In this document: positions 1-10,346 of the stretch, piece by piece
Layout of the letters: each line of letters starts with the position of its first letter
Position numbering within the stretch: the stretch's first letter is position 1
NCBI GenBank assembly: GCA_033439685.1
Contig: JAUEDM010000002.1
Coordinates: 806,001 to 870,000, forward strand
Origin: Apodospora peruviana
Lineage: Eukaryota; Ascomycota; Sordariomycetes; Sordariales; Lasiosphaeriaceae
DNA: 64,000 bases
Direction: 5' to 3'
Program-made: the position numbers and the translations under genes
The notes under the pieces: generated by a model
Database searches by the model: none
Seen by the model: the letters and a program-made list of their open reading frames with translations, nothing else
What the model was told of the DNA's origin: nothing

Positions 1-410
1 GCCCTGGTATAGAAATCAGCCTTTTTGTGGCCTGCTTCTTCTGGAACCCTGCGGAACCCGAGGCCTACATTGCCGACATCGATAGCATTCCCAGGGAGGC
101 CGCTGCCATGCTGGAGCTCAACCTAAGCAAAGTCAGGTTCGAGAGCGCCAACGAGGCGCAGATGATGATCCAGGGGACCTTTGGCAATAAACTGTTGTCC
201 TATCCCGGACCCCCACTGCCTATACACGGGGAGCGTGTCAAGGCACAAGTCGAAATGGACTTGCACTATGAAATGTGTCCAAATTTATGTGATGTCAATC
301 TAACGACCTACCTGGACATCTTGGTCAGCCTGGACGAAGAACGTGGGGTTAAGGAGCCGGAAGAGAGACGCCCCAATGGCAATGACCAGGGAAGCTGCTC
401 AGCCATGTGA
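1..410 (+). CDS. 3' end of an unrecognised gene with a CaaX-like C-terminus
   Basis: An open frame runs in from the left window edge and ends at TGA 408-410, so only the last 135 or so residues are visible. No ATG precedes the frame, so the start lies outside the window. The visible part begins with a short hydrophobic stretch (GIEISLFVACFFW), followed by an acidic soluble region and a Pro/Glu/Asn-rich tail. The last four residues are Cys-Ser-Ala-Met, which fits a CaaX box of the farnesylation type, so membrane tethering of the C-terminus is a possible inference. I do not recognise the family. The P-loop GTPase 10 kb away also ends in a CaaX-like motif. It could also be the last exon of a larger enzyme whose Cys tail is coincidental. 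Confidence 0.5.
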   Translation, partial: PGIEISLFVACFFWNPAEPEAYIADIDSIPREAAAMLELNLSKVRFESANEAQMMIQGTFGNKLLSYPGPPLPIHGERVKAQVEMDLHYEMCPNLCDVNLTTYLDILVSLDEERGVKEPEERRPNGNDQGSCSAM

Positions 411-924
411 GCAGTGAGTAATGCTTATCATGTGTTGTTTAGTTCTTTTCACCAGACGAAAAACATATACAGACAGAGATATCAGTTAAAGTTACAAAGA
501 CTTATCCGGTTCTTATTCACGTGCTGTTTCAACTCTGACAGTAGTTATTGTCTCCGGCTCTGACCACGGTTGCGAATTTAACCTGGCTACCTAGTTTGTC
601 GGAGTTATCAACCCACTCCATGTCTTTACCCAGGGCCTCAATCCAGCCTAGAGATAAGGTTTGTTCTACTACGTAGGTACATATATGCTTATTTTCTCTA
701 CTATTTACTCTAGTCTAAGTACAATACCTATGCAGTGTAAAGACATGATTAATGCTAAGCAACGAGAGAGAAGAGTATTTACCAATGCATGTAGTACTGT
801 AATCTCAGATGTCCAACCCTCTTTTTTATCATCTGTATATCAAAAACAAAAATCATGAAACATATATCATCATAAAACTTCGTAATCATACTCATGAAAT
901 AAACAGTTTCCGGTCCCCAGTTTG
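411..924. other. Intergenic region
   Basis: This gap lies between two convergent genes. It is AT-leaning with no convincing ORF. Nothing else was recognised. Confidence 0.5.
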
Positions 925-2246
925 TCACCGCGTAACATCCCTAATATCAGGATCCGTCTCGTACTCCCTAATGTCATGCTTATCCGCCACGTGGCCCACA
1001 AGCCCCTGCATCGTCTTGCAGAGCGTGTCCTTGTCACGGTGCCGAAAACAGAGATAGCAGGCGAAACCGACACGCTCGCGGTGGCACTTGACGAGGAAGC
1101 GCGACGTCAGCAGATAAGTCCTGTCCTCGAAGCGCTTGACCAGCTCGGTGGCGCCGCTGCCGGGCCGGATGATGCGCTCGGTGATGACCACTTCCTTGTC
1201 GATCTTGTAACCGCCGGCGGGGGACAGGTCGATGGCTACGTTGCAGTCTGGACACATGCAGCTTCCGCCGAAAAAGCGCTCGTCCAGGGCATGGCGGGTG
1301 CGCTGGAGGTCTTCGGCGTATCGGCAGAAAAGGGGCCCGCCTTTGTCGAAGAGGGTAAGGGCTTTTTGTGGAGGTTGGTTGTAGCGTGTCGGGGTGTGGG
1401 GCTGTGCCCAGCGGGAACGTGAATCAGAGCTATCGGTGGTTGTGCTGCTGGTCGTGCTGCTGGTGTCGGTGGTAGTGCTGGTGCTGGTGCTGCTTGATCG
1501 CAGGGTCGGGGTCGATGAGGTTCTTCTGACGGGGCCGATGGGTCGTCGGATGGGGAGCGACTGTTGCAGACGCATTGTTTGGTCTTCTAGCGCCCTGATG
1601 GAGCCCATCCTGGCGAACTCGGACGCGTTGTAGAGTTTCTGCATATCGGGGAGTTTGCCGGTGAAGAGGGCCTCTTCGAGCATCTTGATGACGGTGCTTT
1701 GGAGGGTGATGACTTGGCTTTGGAGCTGGGTCTGCGCGATCACTGGTTTTTTGTGTTGTCGTTAGCATCTGTCACCATACCCAGACATAGATGACGGAAG
1801 CGAACTTACAGTCGCCCTCTGCAAACCTGGGCCCCATGTTGGCATAGTGTCTGTCAAATTCCCGCTTGACCATGGGCCCGCCCTGTTCTAATGATCCCCT
1901 CAGATCATTTTCCCTGTTCCTGTCCGGCTCTTGTTGTCGTTCTTGCTGTGGGGGGTTGTTGTTGGCATTCTTTCCCTCTTCGGCCTCTTTGACACGTTTC
2001 TCCAGTTCCTTGATCTTTTTGTCCTGGGTCTTGTCGAGCTTTCTCTGTGCTCTATCTCTGCGCTTTTCGCTGACGCGATCAAATAGATTGATCCCGGTTG
2101 TGAAAGTACCTGCTATCGTCGAGATGAGCGTAGCCAGGATAAACCCTTGCTGAATGGTAACTCATGGTCAGCGCACGGCCCGGGCATTACGCAGGTGAAA
2201 TACATACCTTCATCCGCCTCTCGCTGATCATATTTGCGGTATCCAT
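925..2246 (-). CDS. Unknown protein with N-terminal membrane segment, coiled coil and Cys/His-rich C-terminus
   Basis: Three exons give a consistent 398-residue reading: 2246-2208, 2149-1810 and 1742-925. The introns are 58 and 67 nt with GTATGT and GTAAGT donors and CAG acceptors, and the phases agree. The start is ATG at 2246 (MDTANMISERRMK). Residues about 15-34 are hydrophobic (GFILATLISTIAGTFTTGI), a likely membrane segment. A Lys/Glu-rich heptad-like region (about 40-72) looks like a coiled coil. A Ser/Thr-rich linker follows. The last 130 residues carry paired Cys/His (CMCPDC, then CHRE, CYLCFRHRD and HVADKH) that could bind zinc. I do not recognise the family and assign no function. 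The order anchor, coiled coil, metal-binding tail suggests a membrane-attached scaffold or sensor, but this is inference only. Confidence 0.65.
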
Positions 2247-3102
2247 GGTGTAGTTATGTGCTTAAGGGCAGGTACGCAATAGGAGAAGCTCGCGGCCAAA
2301 AGTCAACGAAGTGCGAAAAAGATCGTCCGATCTAAGGTAGATAAATAAGGTTGGTGGCACAGCAGACTTTTGCAATCTAAACCTGCTTGCGGTGATAAAA
2401 CAAGGATAAAAAAGAACAGATGGTGGGCAAAGGACCCCTTTTTTTCAACCCAGCCTTTATGAGAAAAAAAGCGAGTGCTTCCCGAAGATAGGGAAGCGAG
2501 AATGTCGCGTCAGAAGAGGAAGTGGCTGGAACAATGACATCATACTGCGATTGCGTGAGTTCTGTTGGGGCTTTTCGCTGATCGGGTGGAACTTGGACCA
2601 GTCACAATCGGGTCGCCCGCGCGGGAGCCCACATCGTCGATCAGACAGAAAAAGGGTCAGCCGACATATGCGGGGAGGGAAACTGGGATTCATTGGTTGT
2701 TTCATTCCCACATCTTCGGGTTGAGTTCATTTTTACCTTTTAGCTTCGATGCTTGTTTACGTAGTAGCATCGTGTGAGCGACAAAACACTCGTCGGGCTG
2801 AACTAAGTTTATGTTGGTATGGGTTCAACACTGTCTGGTCTTGGCGGCGAAGGCAGCCAAGGTCACTTTCATATCCAGTTGAGCTTTGAACCCGCATCGG
2901 AAAGCAAAGAGTCTTATAGACAGTTTATTAAGATATGTTGTCAAAGTGAAACTAGAACTGTATATAATGGTTGCTCGCTCTCATAGCATCAATGGGTCTG
3001 ATGCAAACATCACTTGAGCAACTCCGATAGTCAACACACCGCCTGTTCTGATTAGAACTAATTTCCGGCCATATACCCCCACTCCGAATAATCAGTATCG
3101 GT
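2247..3102. other. Intergenic region
   Basis: This gap contains the upstream region of the minus-strand gene ending at 925 and the 3' side of the FAD oxidase. Short overlapping ORFs on both strands show no domain features. Nothing else was recognised. Confidence 0.5.
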
Positions 3103-4837
3103 CTACCGAATCGGCACATAGAACCCAAACCGATTGTGCGGGTCATACTCCGCCTTCAACCGCTTCAGCCTCGCCAGTCTCGCGCCGTCACGTCCGTACA
3201 CCTCGGGCAGTGGCTCTCCACCAAACGCGTAGTTGACGTACGCATGGGGTGGCGTCTTGCTGTTGCGCCGCACGGCCGTCTGCATCCGCTTGCCGAACGA
3301 CATGGCCCTCGCGCGGTCCTGCTCGTCGTCGCCGGCCCACCAGAGCATAGGCGAGGTGAGGAGGTGATATCGCCGGTCCTCGGGCGAGACGGCGTTTGAG
3401 TCCTCGGGTACCGTCTCGACACCCTTGCGGCCGTACGACTCGAGCAGCCACGCGGATGTGGCGAACTTTTCCGAGCCTGTGAACTCGGAGAAGAGGGCGA
3501 AGCCGGCGCGCATCGCGTCGGCATCCCATCTAGGAAAAGAGCTGGGATATCCGAGGATGTTGTGATCATCTCGACACACGAGGCCGTCTGTGCCCATCCC
3601 GCCGGTGTCGTAGAGATCGCCGTATGGGATGTCTGTCACCGTCGTGTGGGAGACCGGACCAAGCGCGAGGAAGGCGGAGGTGTATGCGCCAATGACGTTG
3701 TTTTGCCCCTTGAAGAAGATTGCGAGGCCGATGACGGGCTATTTTGGAATGCATTAGAGGGGTTTCTTAAGTCTTCGGTAGGAACCAAGTAGTAGCAAGC
3801 AGACTCACATGGACAGAATCGATATCGGGATCTCGACCCATATGACCGTTCAATACGATCGTCCCGTGGTCGTCGTTCTCATCCTCGACCCGATTCCAGG
3901 TGTTGAAGAAGCGCTCGAGCTTGTCCTGAGTAAAGGTGAAGATGATCATGGTCCAGTTTTGTGTGGCGTCGTACACCTTGACTTGCAGGCTCGTGGCAAC
4001 GCCAAAGTTGTGTCCGGCACCACGAATTGCCCAGAATAGGTCGGGGTTTTCGGCGGCCGATGCAGTGACGGCGCTTCCGTTGGCGAGGACGAGCCGAGCC
4101 GAGACCAAGTTGTCGGCCGAGAAGCCATACCTTCCTTGCAGCATGCTGTGTCCGCCGCCGAGAAGGGGCCCGGCAAGTGATACACACTCGCATAATCCAG
4201 TCACTGACACTTTGTTAGCGTTCGTTCGCCCGTTCTCAGGCCGTTAAGAGTCCAGGTTAGGAAAACGTACCAGCCATTTTGCCTTGCTTGAACAGAGATG
4301 CCACAATCTCATGTTGCATCACACCGCCGCCCCCCGTGGCCGTCTTGCCGTCTTTGCTTACCGTGGTGTCGTTCATTTTGCGCATATTGATCTGGATGCC
4401 GCAGTGCAGATTATTCAACGTCGTCGGCTGGCCGTGACCGCCGCTGACGACGAGAAATGGAACTCCGATATGGTTCGCATATTTGATCTAATTACCATAG
4501 GCAACATCAAGTCAGTGACTGACAAACTCTGGAGGTAATTAGGGGCTCTTGCCGTTTCTTGCACATCCTTCTCCGTCGCGACCTCGACCGAGGCCATAAA
4601 TCTTGGACTGATTCGTGGCGCCGCAGCCCGCACCATCAGTCGATCCCAGTCAGATGAGGAAGGGACTGCAACAGCAGCTTTCTCAGACAGTCGGGGCCCC
4701 AGCTCTCTTTGGATCTGCCAGCCCGAGGGACACCTGGCCCTGGTACTGTCGTCAAGACTGGCTACACCCAGAACTTGATCCGCCAGTATGCTCTGCAGTA
4801 GCAGCGCCGCTCGCAGCAACATGGTAGTGAATCTCAT
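3103..4837 (-). CDS. Secreted berberine-bridge-type FAD-linked oxidase
   Basis: Four exons (4837-4553, 4487-4271, 4203-3809, 3738-3103) encode about 510 residues, a normal length for this family. Residues 1-24 look like a signal peptide (LLRAALLLQSILADQVLG). The FAD_binding_4 region includes VVSGGHGQPTT with His113 and GLCECVSLAG with Cys172/Cys174. His and Cys about 60 residues apart are the pattern of bicovalent flavin attachment in BBE-type oxidases. The C-terminal BBE domain has HAYVNYAFGG and ends DPHNRFGFYVPIR, as expected. Intron 1 (4552-4488, 65 nt) starts with GC, not GT: the frame and the family motif QET/IKYANHIGVPF match only with a GCAAGA donor. Introns 2 and 3 (67 and 70 nt) are GT-AG. 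The likely role is oxidation of an alcohol, sugar or secondary metabolite outside the cell; the substrate cannot be read from sequence. Confidence 0.9.
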
Positions 4838-4928
4838 GACGGAAGCACGTGGGTTGTGATTTACCGAAGAACGGGCGATACGGTTCTGGCCCGGTGCACA
4901 TGAGTTTTGCTACCTCGGTTTCCTGTAG

Positions 4929-4936
4929 TATAAATA
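4929..4936 (-). promoter_or_regulatory. Possible TATA box of the FAD oxidase gene
   Basis: TATTTATA on the minus strand lies about 92 bp upstream of the ATG at 4837, inside a near-palindrome GTAGTATAAATACTAC. Position and sequence fit a core promoter element. There is no other support. Confidence 0.3.
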
Positions 4937-6384
4937 CTACGGCAGATTACCAACTTTGTCTTTGCTGCTGAGTGAGTACCTAGGATTGCTGAATAAGGTA
5001 TAACTTGGAAAGAGGTGCTTTGGGTCGGGAAGGACCCCCCAAAACGCAGTGTCGTGGCGCCGGATCCGAATTCAGCGTCACCGCTTGGGTGGCATTCAAT
5101 GCAAGCCGTTTGCGGGGAGGAATTGAGTCCAATACTAGCTAAATCACCTGCATTCGCGTGCATCGACATTGGCCAAGTTCTAACCCACTGTTGTACAGAT
5201 CTACAGTGAACCCAATCGGATCTCCTGGTGATGATGTCCTTACTCAGGTGTGGCTTTCGCGATAACTGATAAGGCTGTAATATATCCTAGACCAAAGATG
5301 GACGCTTTCACATCATTGCACATACCTAGTTAAGAGACATCTTATAGTTGTGAAAGTGTATTAATTAGTATCGAGGTGTGGAACATAAACGCCGGTAAGC
5401 GGATGTATATGTCAACGCGCTCCTCCAGCTGGTCGGGACGAACCGGCTTGAAATTGGTGTTTTTCTTGATAAAAGTACCTGGCCACATCTAAAGGCACAT
5501 AAGCATAATCTTCAATGTGGCAGGTATCGTGTATCTCTGAAGCGGGCCAGTACGACGGCAATACGGATAGGTGGTGGATAATGAAGTAGAAGTTGCTGTC
5601 GCAAATGAGTCAGACCAAAGGGGACGCGACTATGTACAATGATTCGAAAGTGAAGTCGAGTGTCGTTGGAGCTGACGCGGCCCACCTAGGATCTTATCAG
5701 ATGATCAGATATGATCCTGGTCTCTGCTCCAGTCCAAGTCCTTTATCAGATCCAGATGTGGACGCTGGGGACAGTTTATCTGATCCTTCATGCGGGGAAC
5801 TGACAGACAGCCAGTCATGTAATACGACGCGAGCCAGCATCCGCTCTGATGCACATGGATTATGTGGAATCATGGGCGTCAAGGTTCATAACGTCACTTT
5901 TAGCCGCGCGTCTCCCCAAAGCCGGGAGGAAAAAGGATGGACAGGAGACAAACGTGGGTAGGTGTGATATTTTCATGTCATTGTGGAACGTCTGTCAGTT
6001 TTCATGTTTGGGTGGAAGGAGGTGGGAATGTTTTGACGGCCTAGTATTATCTCCGAACCACAAAATCTAGTCCTTTTTGTTTTGTGTGCTTTGTGTGCTT
6101 ACAGCTGGCTCCGCCATTTGCCTGCATGATCCCGCCCCAGTCCCAGTTGTCTACTAGTCTGTATTCAGTAGGTACCTTAGGTACACCAAACCGGGAGGCA
6201 TACCTGGATGCCTTACGTAGGTACTGTACGACTCGCTCGTTTCGGCGGGGGCTCGGAGCCGAGCACATGTAGAACATCCAGTTCAGACGACATATTGGAA
6301 TTACTTTTTCGATGTTGATTTCTCCAGGCTCGCCGCAATCTGTCGTGGACCGAGCATGGGTCTTGGCTCCTCCTACCTACCCGG

Positions 6385-6391
6385 TATATAT
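6385..6391 (+). promoter_or_regulatory. Possible TATA box of the O-methyltransferase gene
   Basis: TATATAT follows CCTACCTACCCGG and precedes a pyrimidine-rich stretch, about 170 bp before the ATG at 6560. This is a plausible core promoter; it is inferred from position only. Confidence 0.3.
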
Positions 6392-6559
6392 TCCCCTCTT
6401 CCCCATCTTTCAAGAGACAACACACTCCCGCCAACCACTCGCTTCTCCGGCCTCACTTCAGTCACACCTAGCTACCTAGCGTCTGCGGCAGTCTCCAGCG
6501 CGTGATAGCCATCTATCAGAAACTCATATCCTTTTATTCCACTACACCATTCTTAAAGG

Positions 6560-7285
6560 ATGTCTACCAAAAACTTCCAATTCCCCCACGTCGGCGAGAC
6601 TCGCGACCAGACGTGGACAGCCGTCGATGCCTACGCGATGCCGCACTCGCACCCGTCCTCGCGTCCCAACACGGCGGCGCTGGAAAACGCCCTATTGGCA
6701 TCCAAGGCCGCCGGCCTGCCCGACATCTCGGCTTCCCCGGCTCAGGCCAAGTTCATGGCCCTTACGTGCCGGATGCTCTCGGTCACCCACGCGCTTGAGG
6801 TCGGCACCCTCGGCGGGTACAGCGCCATCTGGCTGGCGAGCGAGAACCCCCAACTTCACCTCGTCACGGTCGAGTATGACCCGCACCATGCCGAGGTCGC
6901 GCGCAAGAACATCGAGTTTGCCGGTCTCACCGACCGCATCGAGGTTATTGAAGGCGCTGGAGTTGATGTCCTGGCCAAGCTCAAGGAGGAGGTCCTCGCC
7001 GGCAAGCGCGAGCGGTTCTCCTTCACCTTCATCGACGCCGACAAGGAGAACAACTGGAACTACTTTGACATGGCGGCCGACATGTCGAAGCCGAACACTC
7101 CGATCTGCGTGGATAATGTGGTCCGCGGAGGAAAGCTTGTTGATTTTTCCAACCAGGATTCGCGCATCCTTGGTGCTCGTGAGGTGATTGAGAAGGCGGG
7201 CAAGGATCCGAGGGTTGACTCGGTTGTGATCCAGACGGTGGGCGAGAAGAGCTACGATGGCTGTCTCTGGGCCGTGTTGAATTAG
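6560..7285 (+). CDS. SAM-dependent O-methyltransferase, CCoAOMT-like (family 3)
   Basis: This is a single exon of 241 residues, the usual length of this small class of O-methyltransferases. The SAM-binding motif I is ALEVGTLGGYSAIWLA. The acidic residue after strand 2 lies in VTVEYDPHHAEVARKN. The metal-binding region FTFIDADKENNWNYF and the VDNVVRGGKLVD segment are typical of cation-dependent catechol O-methyltransferases. The start MSTKNFQFPHVGE is the first ATG of the frame and needs no intron. It probably methylates a catechol-type hydroxyl on a small molecule in the cytosol. It is divergent from the FAD oxidase, so shared use in a metabolic step is possible, but no biosynthetic backbone gene is nearby. 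Confidence 0.92.
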   Translation: MSTKNFQFPHVGETRDQTWTAVDAYAMPHSHPSSRPNTAALENALLASKAAGLPDISASPAQAKFMALTCRMLSVTHALEVGTLGGYSAIWLASENPQLHLVTVEYDPHHAEVARKNIEFAGLTDRIEVIEGAGVDVLAKLKEEVLAGKRERFSFTFIDADKENNWNYFDMAADMSKPNTPICVDNVVRGGKLVDFSNQDSRILGAREVIEKAGKDPRVDSVVIQTVGEKSYDGCLWAVLN

Positions 7286-7871
7286 AAAGGCGATTGTGTG
7301 TGGGCTGGTGCTATTACTGTATTTTGTTGGGTGGGGGGAGGGGGTGTAGTTGCTGTGGTGACTGGGAATAGGGGGTCAGGACACGTTAGCATGGCGAATC
7401 CTGATATATCTTTTACCTGAAGATTTACTCAACAGTGCCCAAGTGTTCCTTTTGATTGCAGCCATGGTACAGTACAGTATCGACCTGCTTCGGCCCTGCA
7501 GGTGAAGATGCACAACCGAAGAAGCTGCAGGTGGTCCACCAATCACAACTCGTCGGCCACAGTAAGGTAACCAGTTACATGAACACTGCCTCACTCCACA
7601 AGTTCTCAACATCGGGCCTCGATCTCTCTCTCTTCCCTTGGTTTGCCATAACCTTAGCGTGTTCTGTTCGCGGCTGCTGTCGTCTGCCCGGTTCTGTCAG
7701 GTCTATCAACCACCTATCCGGTCATGCTCAACGAGCTACTCTCCCATAGCTACAGTTGGCGAGAACCATCACCGTGAGGCTCTAGGCAAGCTGTCGCTGA
7801 CCCCGCTCCTGTCGATTCCACGATCCCCCGCCCCGCGATCCCGCCTCCAGTCCAAGTTCGCGACATCGACG
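7286..7871. other. Intergenic region
   Basis: This gap holds the 3' end of the O-methyltransferase and the leader of the kinase gene. An in-frame ATG at 7638 could extend the kinase by 78 residues, but the extension has no protein-like features. Nothing else was seen. Confidence 0.5.
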
Positions 7872-10256
7872 ATGGCTCCGCCGCGACTCCTCTCCGACCT
7901 CGTGCGTGACTCCAAGATAGGGGCCAAAATCTCGGGTGCCAGCACCACGCACGTCTTTTATACCCCGGGTCGCTCGGCGCGAGAGCGTCAGGTTCGGAAA
8001 GAAGAACAATGGATGCGGGAGGTCCTCTTGGGCCAGGGCGCATTTGGCACCGTCTACCGGGAGAGGTGCGAGGAACCTCCAGAGGATAGGCATAAACTAA
8101 GAGCCGTTAAGGAGATCAAAAAGCATATTTCGACGGGTGAAGGGCTGGATTACACACGGGAGTTGGAGACCATTGTCAAATTCTCGCATCCAAAGGTGAG
8201 AGGATTCCTTGCACCTTCAGTCGGACAGTTAGGAGAAAGCATGCTGACATATCTGTCATGGTCTAGTATTTGCATTGCTTCGTTTGCTGCAATCGCTGGT
8301 TCGAGTCCCCGGAATCGGTGTTCATCATCATGGAATACCTCGAACTCGGCGATCTTCAAAAGCACATCACGCGACCGTTCTCCGAACGCGAGGCAAGGGA
8401 TATCACCGCCCAAATTCTTGAAGGTGTAAGATTCATGCACGAAAACGATTTTGTCCACCGTGACCTGAAGCCTCAGAACATCATGGTGGTCTCGAAGGAT
8501 CCCGAGTGGTTCGTCAAGATTGCGGACTTTGGCATCAGCAAACGCAGAATACAGGACGTAGCCACGTTACATACCATGCAGCGAGGAACTATCAGTTATG
8601 CGGCGCCCGAGGTCTTTGGACTTGGGCAAGGCTCGGAGACTGGCTCGTACACTTGCGCTGTTGATATGTGGTCTCTCGGAGCGGTGGTCAACACGATGCT
8701 CACCAAGAAAACGCCTTTCCAAGGACTGGGCGAAGTTGTTAAATATGTTTCTGGGGCATTAGAGTTTCCTGTCGCCAGGTTGGAGGCGCACAATGTGTCA
8801 GAGCAAGGCCGGGACTTTGTCGTCAAGCTGATGTCTCCAGATCCCAAAACCCGGCTCTCGGTTACGCTCGCTGCCAGTCACCCATGGATGTCGTGTCCAC
8901 TCCCGACCGTGGACGAAATTCGCACTGAGGACGAAAGGTAAGCCTCGGGAGGAGATGCTAGTTAGTTTTGGATTACCTCTCAGACGAGTCTGGCTGACAT
9001 GCTCAGGACCGATATTAGTGGCGGTGGCGACGACAACCACTTCCCCATCACGGAGGCATCAGGCGTTTGGACTTCAACCATGGAGTTTGGATTACCTATT
9101 GTGCTAGCAAGGGAAGAACCAGTGCTCTCTGGGCAACAACCGCCATCCGAGTCGTCCAAGAACGAACCAGTCAAACCCGACCATATCGAGCACGAGTACG
9201 CTTCCGGACCGTCCGTGGTATCAACCTCATCACACGAGCAATCAACAGAGACTACTATGGAGAGACTATCACTCCGTTCTGTCAGTTTGAGAGTGGCGTC
9301 GTCTTCTAGGCACAGCTCCTCTAGTGGCAGCCTCGACGATGACGTAGTTTCTGAGGCGCTCTCGCATGATCCAAACGATGATGGATATCGACCAGTGGAA
9401 GACCACCCCCCGTCCATTCTGCGGCCGGACGTTAGACGTAACAATAATTCAAACGATAATCCTACACCGTGAGTTTAAACCCACCCAATGCAACCCCTTC
9501 TGGTTTTCGTCGGTCTAATGGTCTTTCAGCCTGGTCACTTGTCATTCATGTCTTGAGAAGAAAGTACTGGCAAAGACGGTCAAGTTGGACTGTAGCCACA
9601 GGCTTTGCTTCGCTTGTCTCAAAGCAAAATTCGAACGCTCGATCAAAGACACGAATCGCGACACTATGCCCCCCAGATGTTGTTGCCCGAGTGGTATTCC
9701 GTTCAAGCATGCCGAGCGGTTGTTTGACCCTTCCTTCAAGCAGAAATTCGACAACATATATGTCCAGTTTCTTCTTCGGCACCCGGTAAATTGCGCGGCA
9801 GGATGTAGGACACATATAAGACCTCGCGACGTCAGTATTTTGGATGATCGACGTCCGCTTGGTACATGTAGCCGAAGCCATGCCGAGATTTGCCTCGCAT
9901 GCAAAGGTCGGTGGCATAAATTCGAATGGTGCCCATTTCCAAGCGACGGTGAGGTCAATACCAGGGATCCTAGTCGACAATATCGCTCCCATCAGGCTCA
10001 GCAGCCGTACTCGGTAGAATTCCGGCGTCGCGAAGGAACCAGTATCATTCCCTCGGACATGCATGCTACAACATCACAGTTGGGTGGAACCAGGGACAAA
10101 CGAACCCCAGCAGCATCCCGTACAAGCTCAAGGGCACCCGATGGGTTATATCCAGACTTACCTCACTACTATGGTGTACGAACATTAAGCAACGGCCAAC
10201 AAACAGTGGACTTCCCAGGCGAACCTGACGGATCGGTTATGCTTGATTCTGGTTAA
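7872..10256 (+). CDS. Protein kinase fused to a RING-IBR zinc-finger region
   Basis: Four exons (7872-8195, 8267-8937, 9007-9468, 9530-10256) join in phase through GT-AG introns of 60-71 nt and encode 727 residues. The kinase domain (about 50-335) is complete by motif: glycine loop LGQGAFGTV (53-61), AVK with Lys80, HRDLKPQN (172-179), DFG (195-197), APE (221-223). It looks CAMK-like. A Ser-rich linker (about 335-485) leads to a RING-like set (CHSC, then CSHRLCFACL, then RCCC), followed by an IBR-like set ending CLACKGRWHKFEWCPFP, a form common in fungal RBR proteins. No third Cys cluster follows, so a catalytic RING2 is absent. It may phosphorylate and ubiquitylate linked substrates. The alternative is two adjacent genes, but the 60-nt phase-correct intron argues for one. 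Confidence 0.8.
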
Positions 10257-10346
10257 GACTCGAACCGTAGTTTCAAACGATTCAATACACTCTGAGTCTT
10301 TCGTTAGATCGGCCCCTTAACGGAGGTGACTGCCAACGGCGCGTTT

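Larger units (their letters stand above)
4838..6559. other. Intergenic region between divergent FAD oxidase and O-methyltransferase
   Basis: This 1.7-kb gap lies between two divergently transcribed enzyme genes and probably holds both promoters. Small ORFs (for example 5593-5961) have no family features. Several GGTACCT/CCTACCT-type words occur near 6170-6230 and 6373-6381. Confidence 0.5.

Noticed and set aside
922..1633. Plus-strand ORFs at 922-1422 and 1394-1633
   Set aside because: They are antisense to the minus-strand exon with the better protein features.
5593..5961. ORF of 122 codons
   Set aside because: Compositionally random, with no motif and no clear start context.
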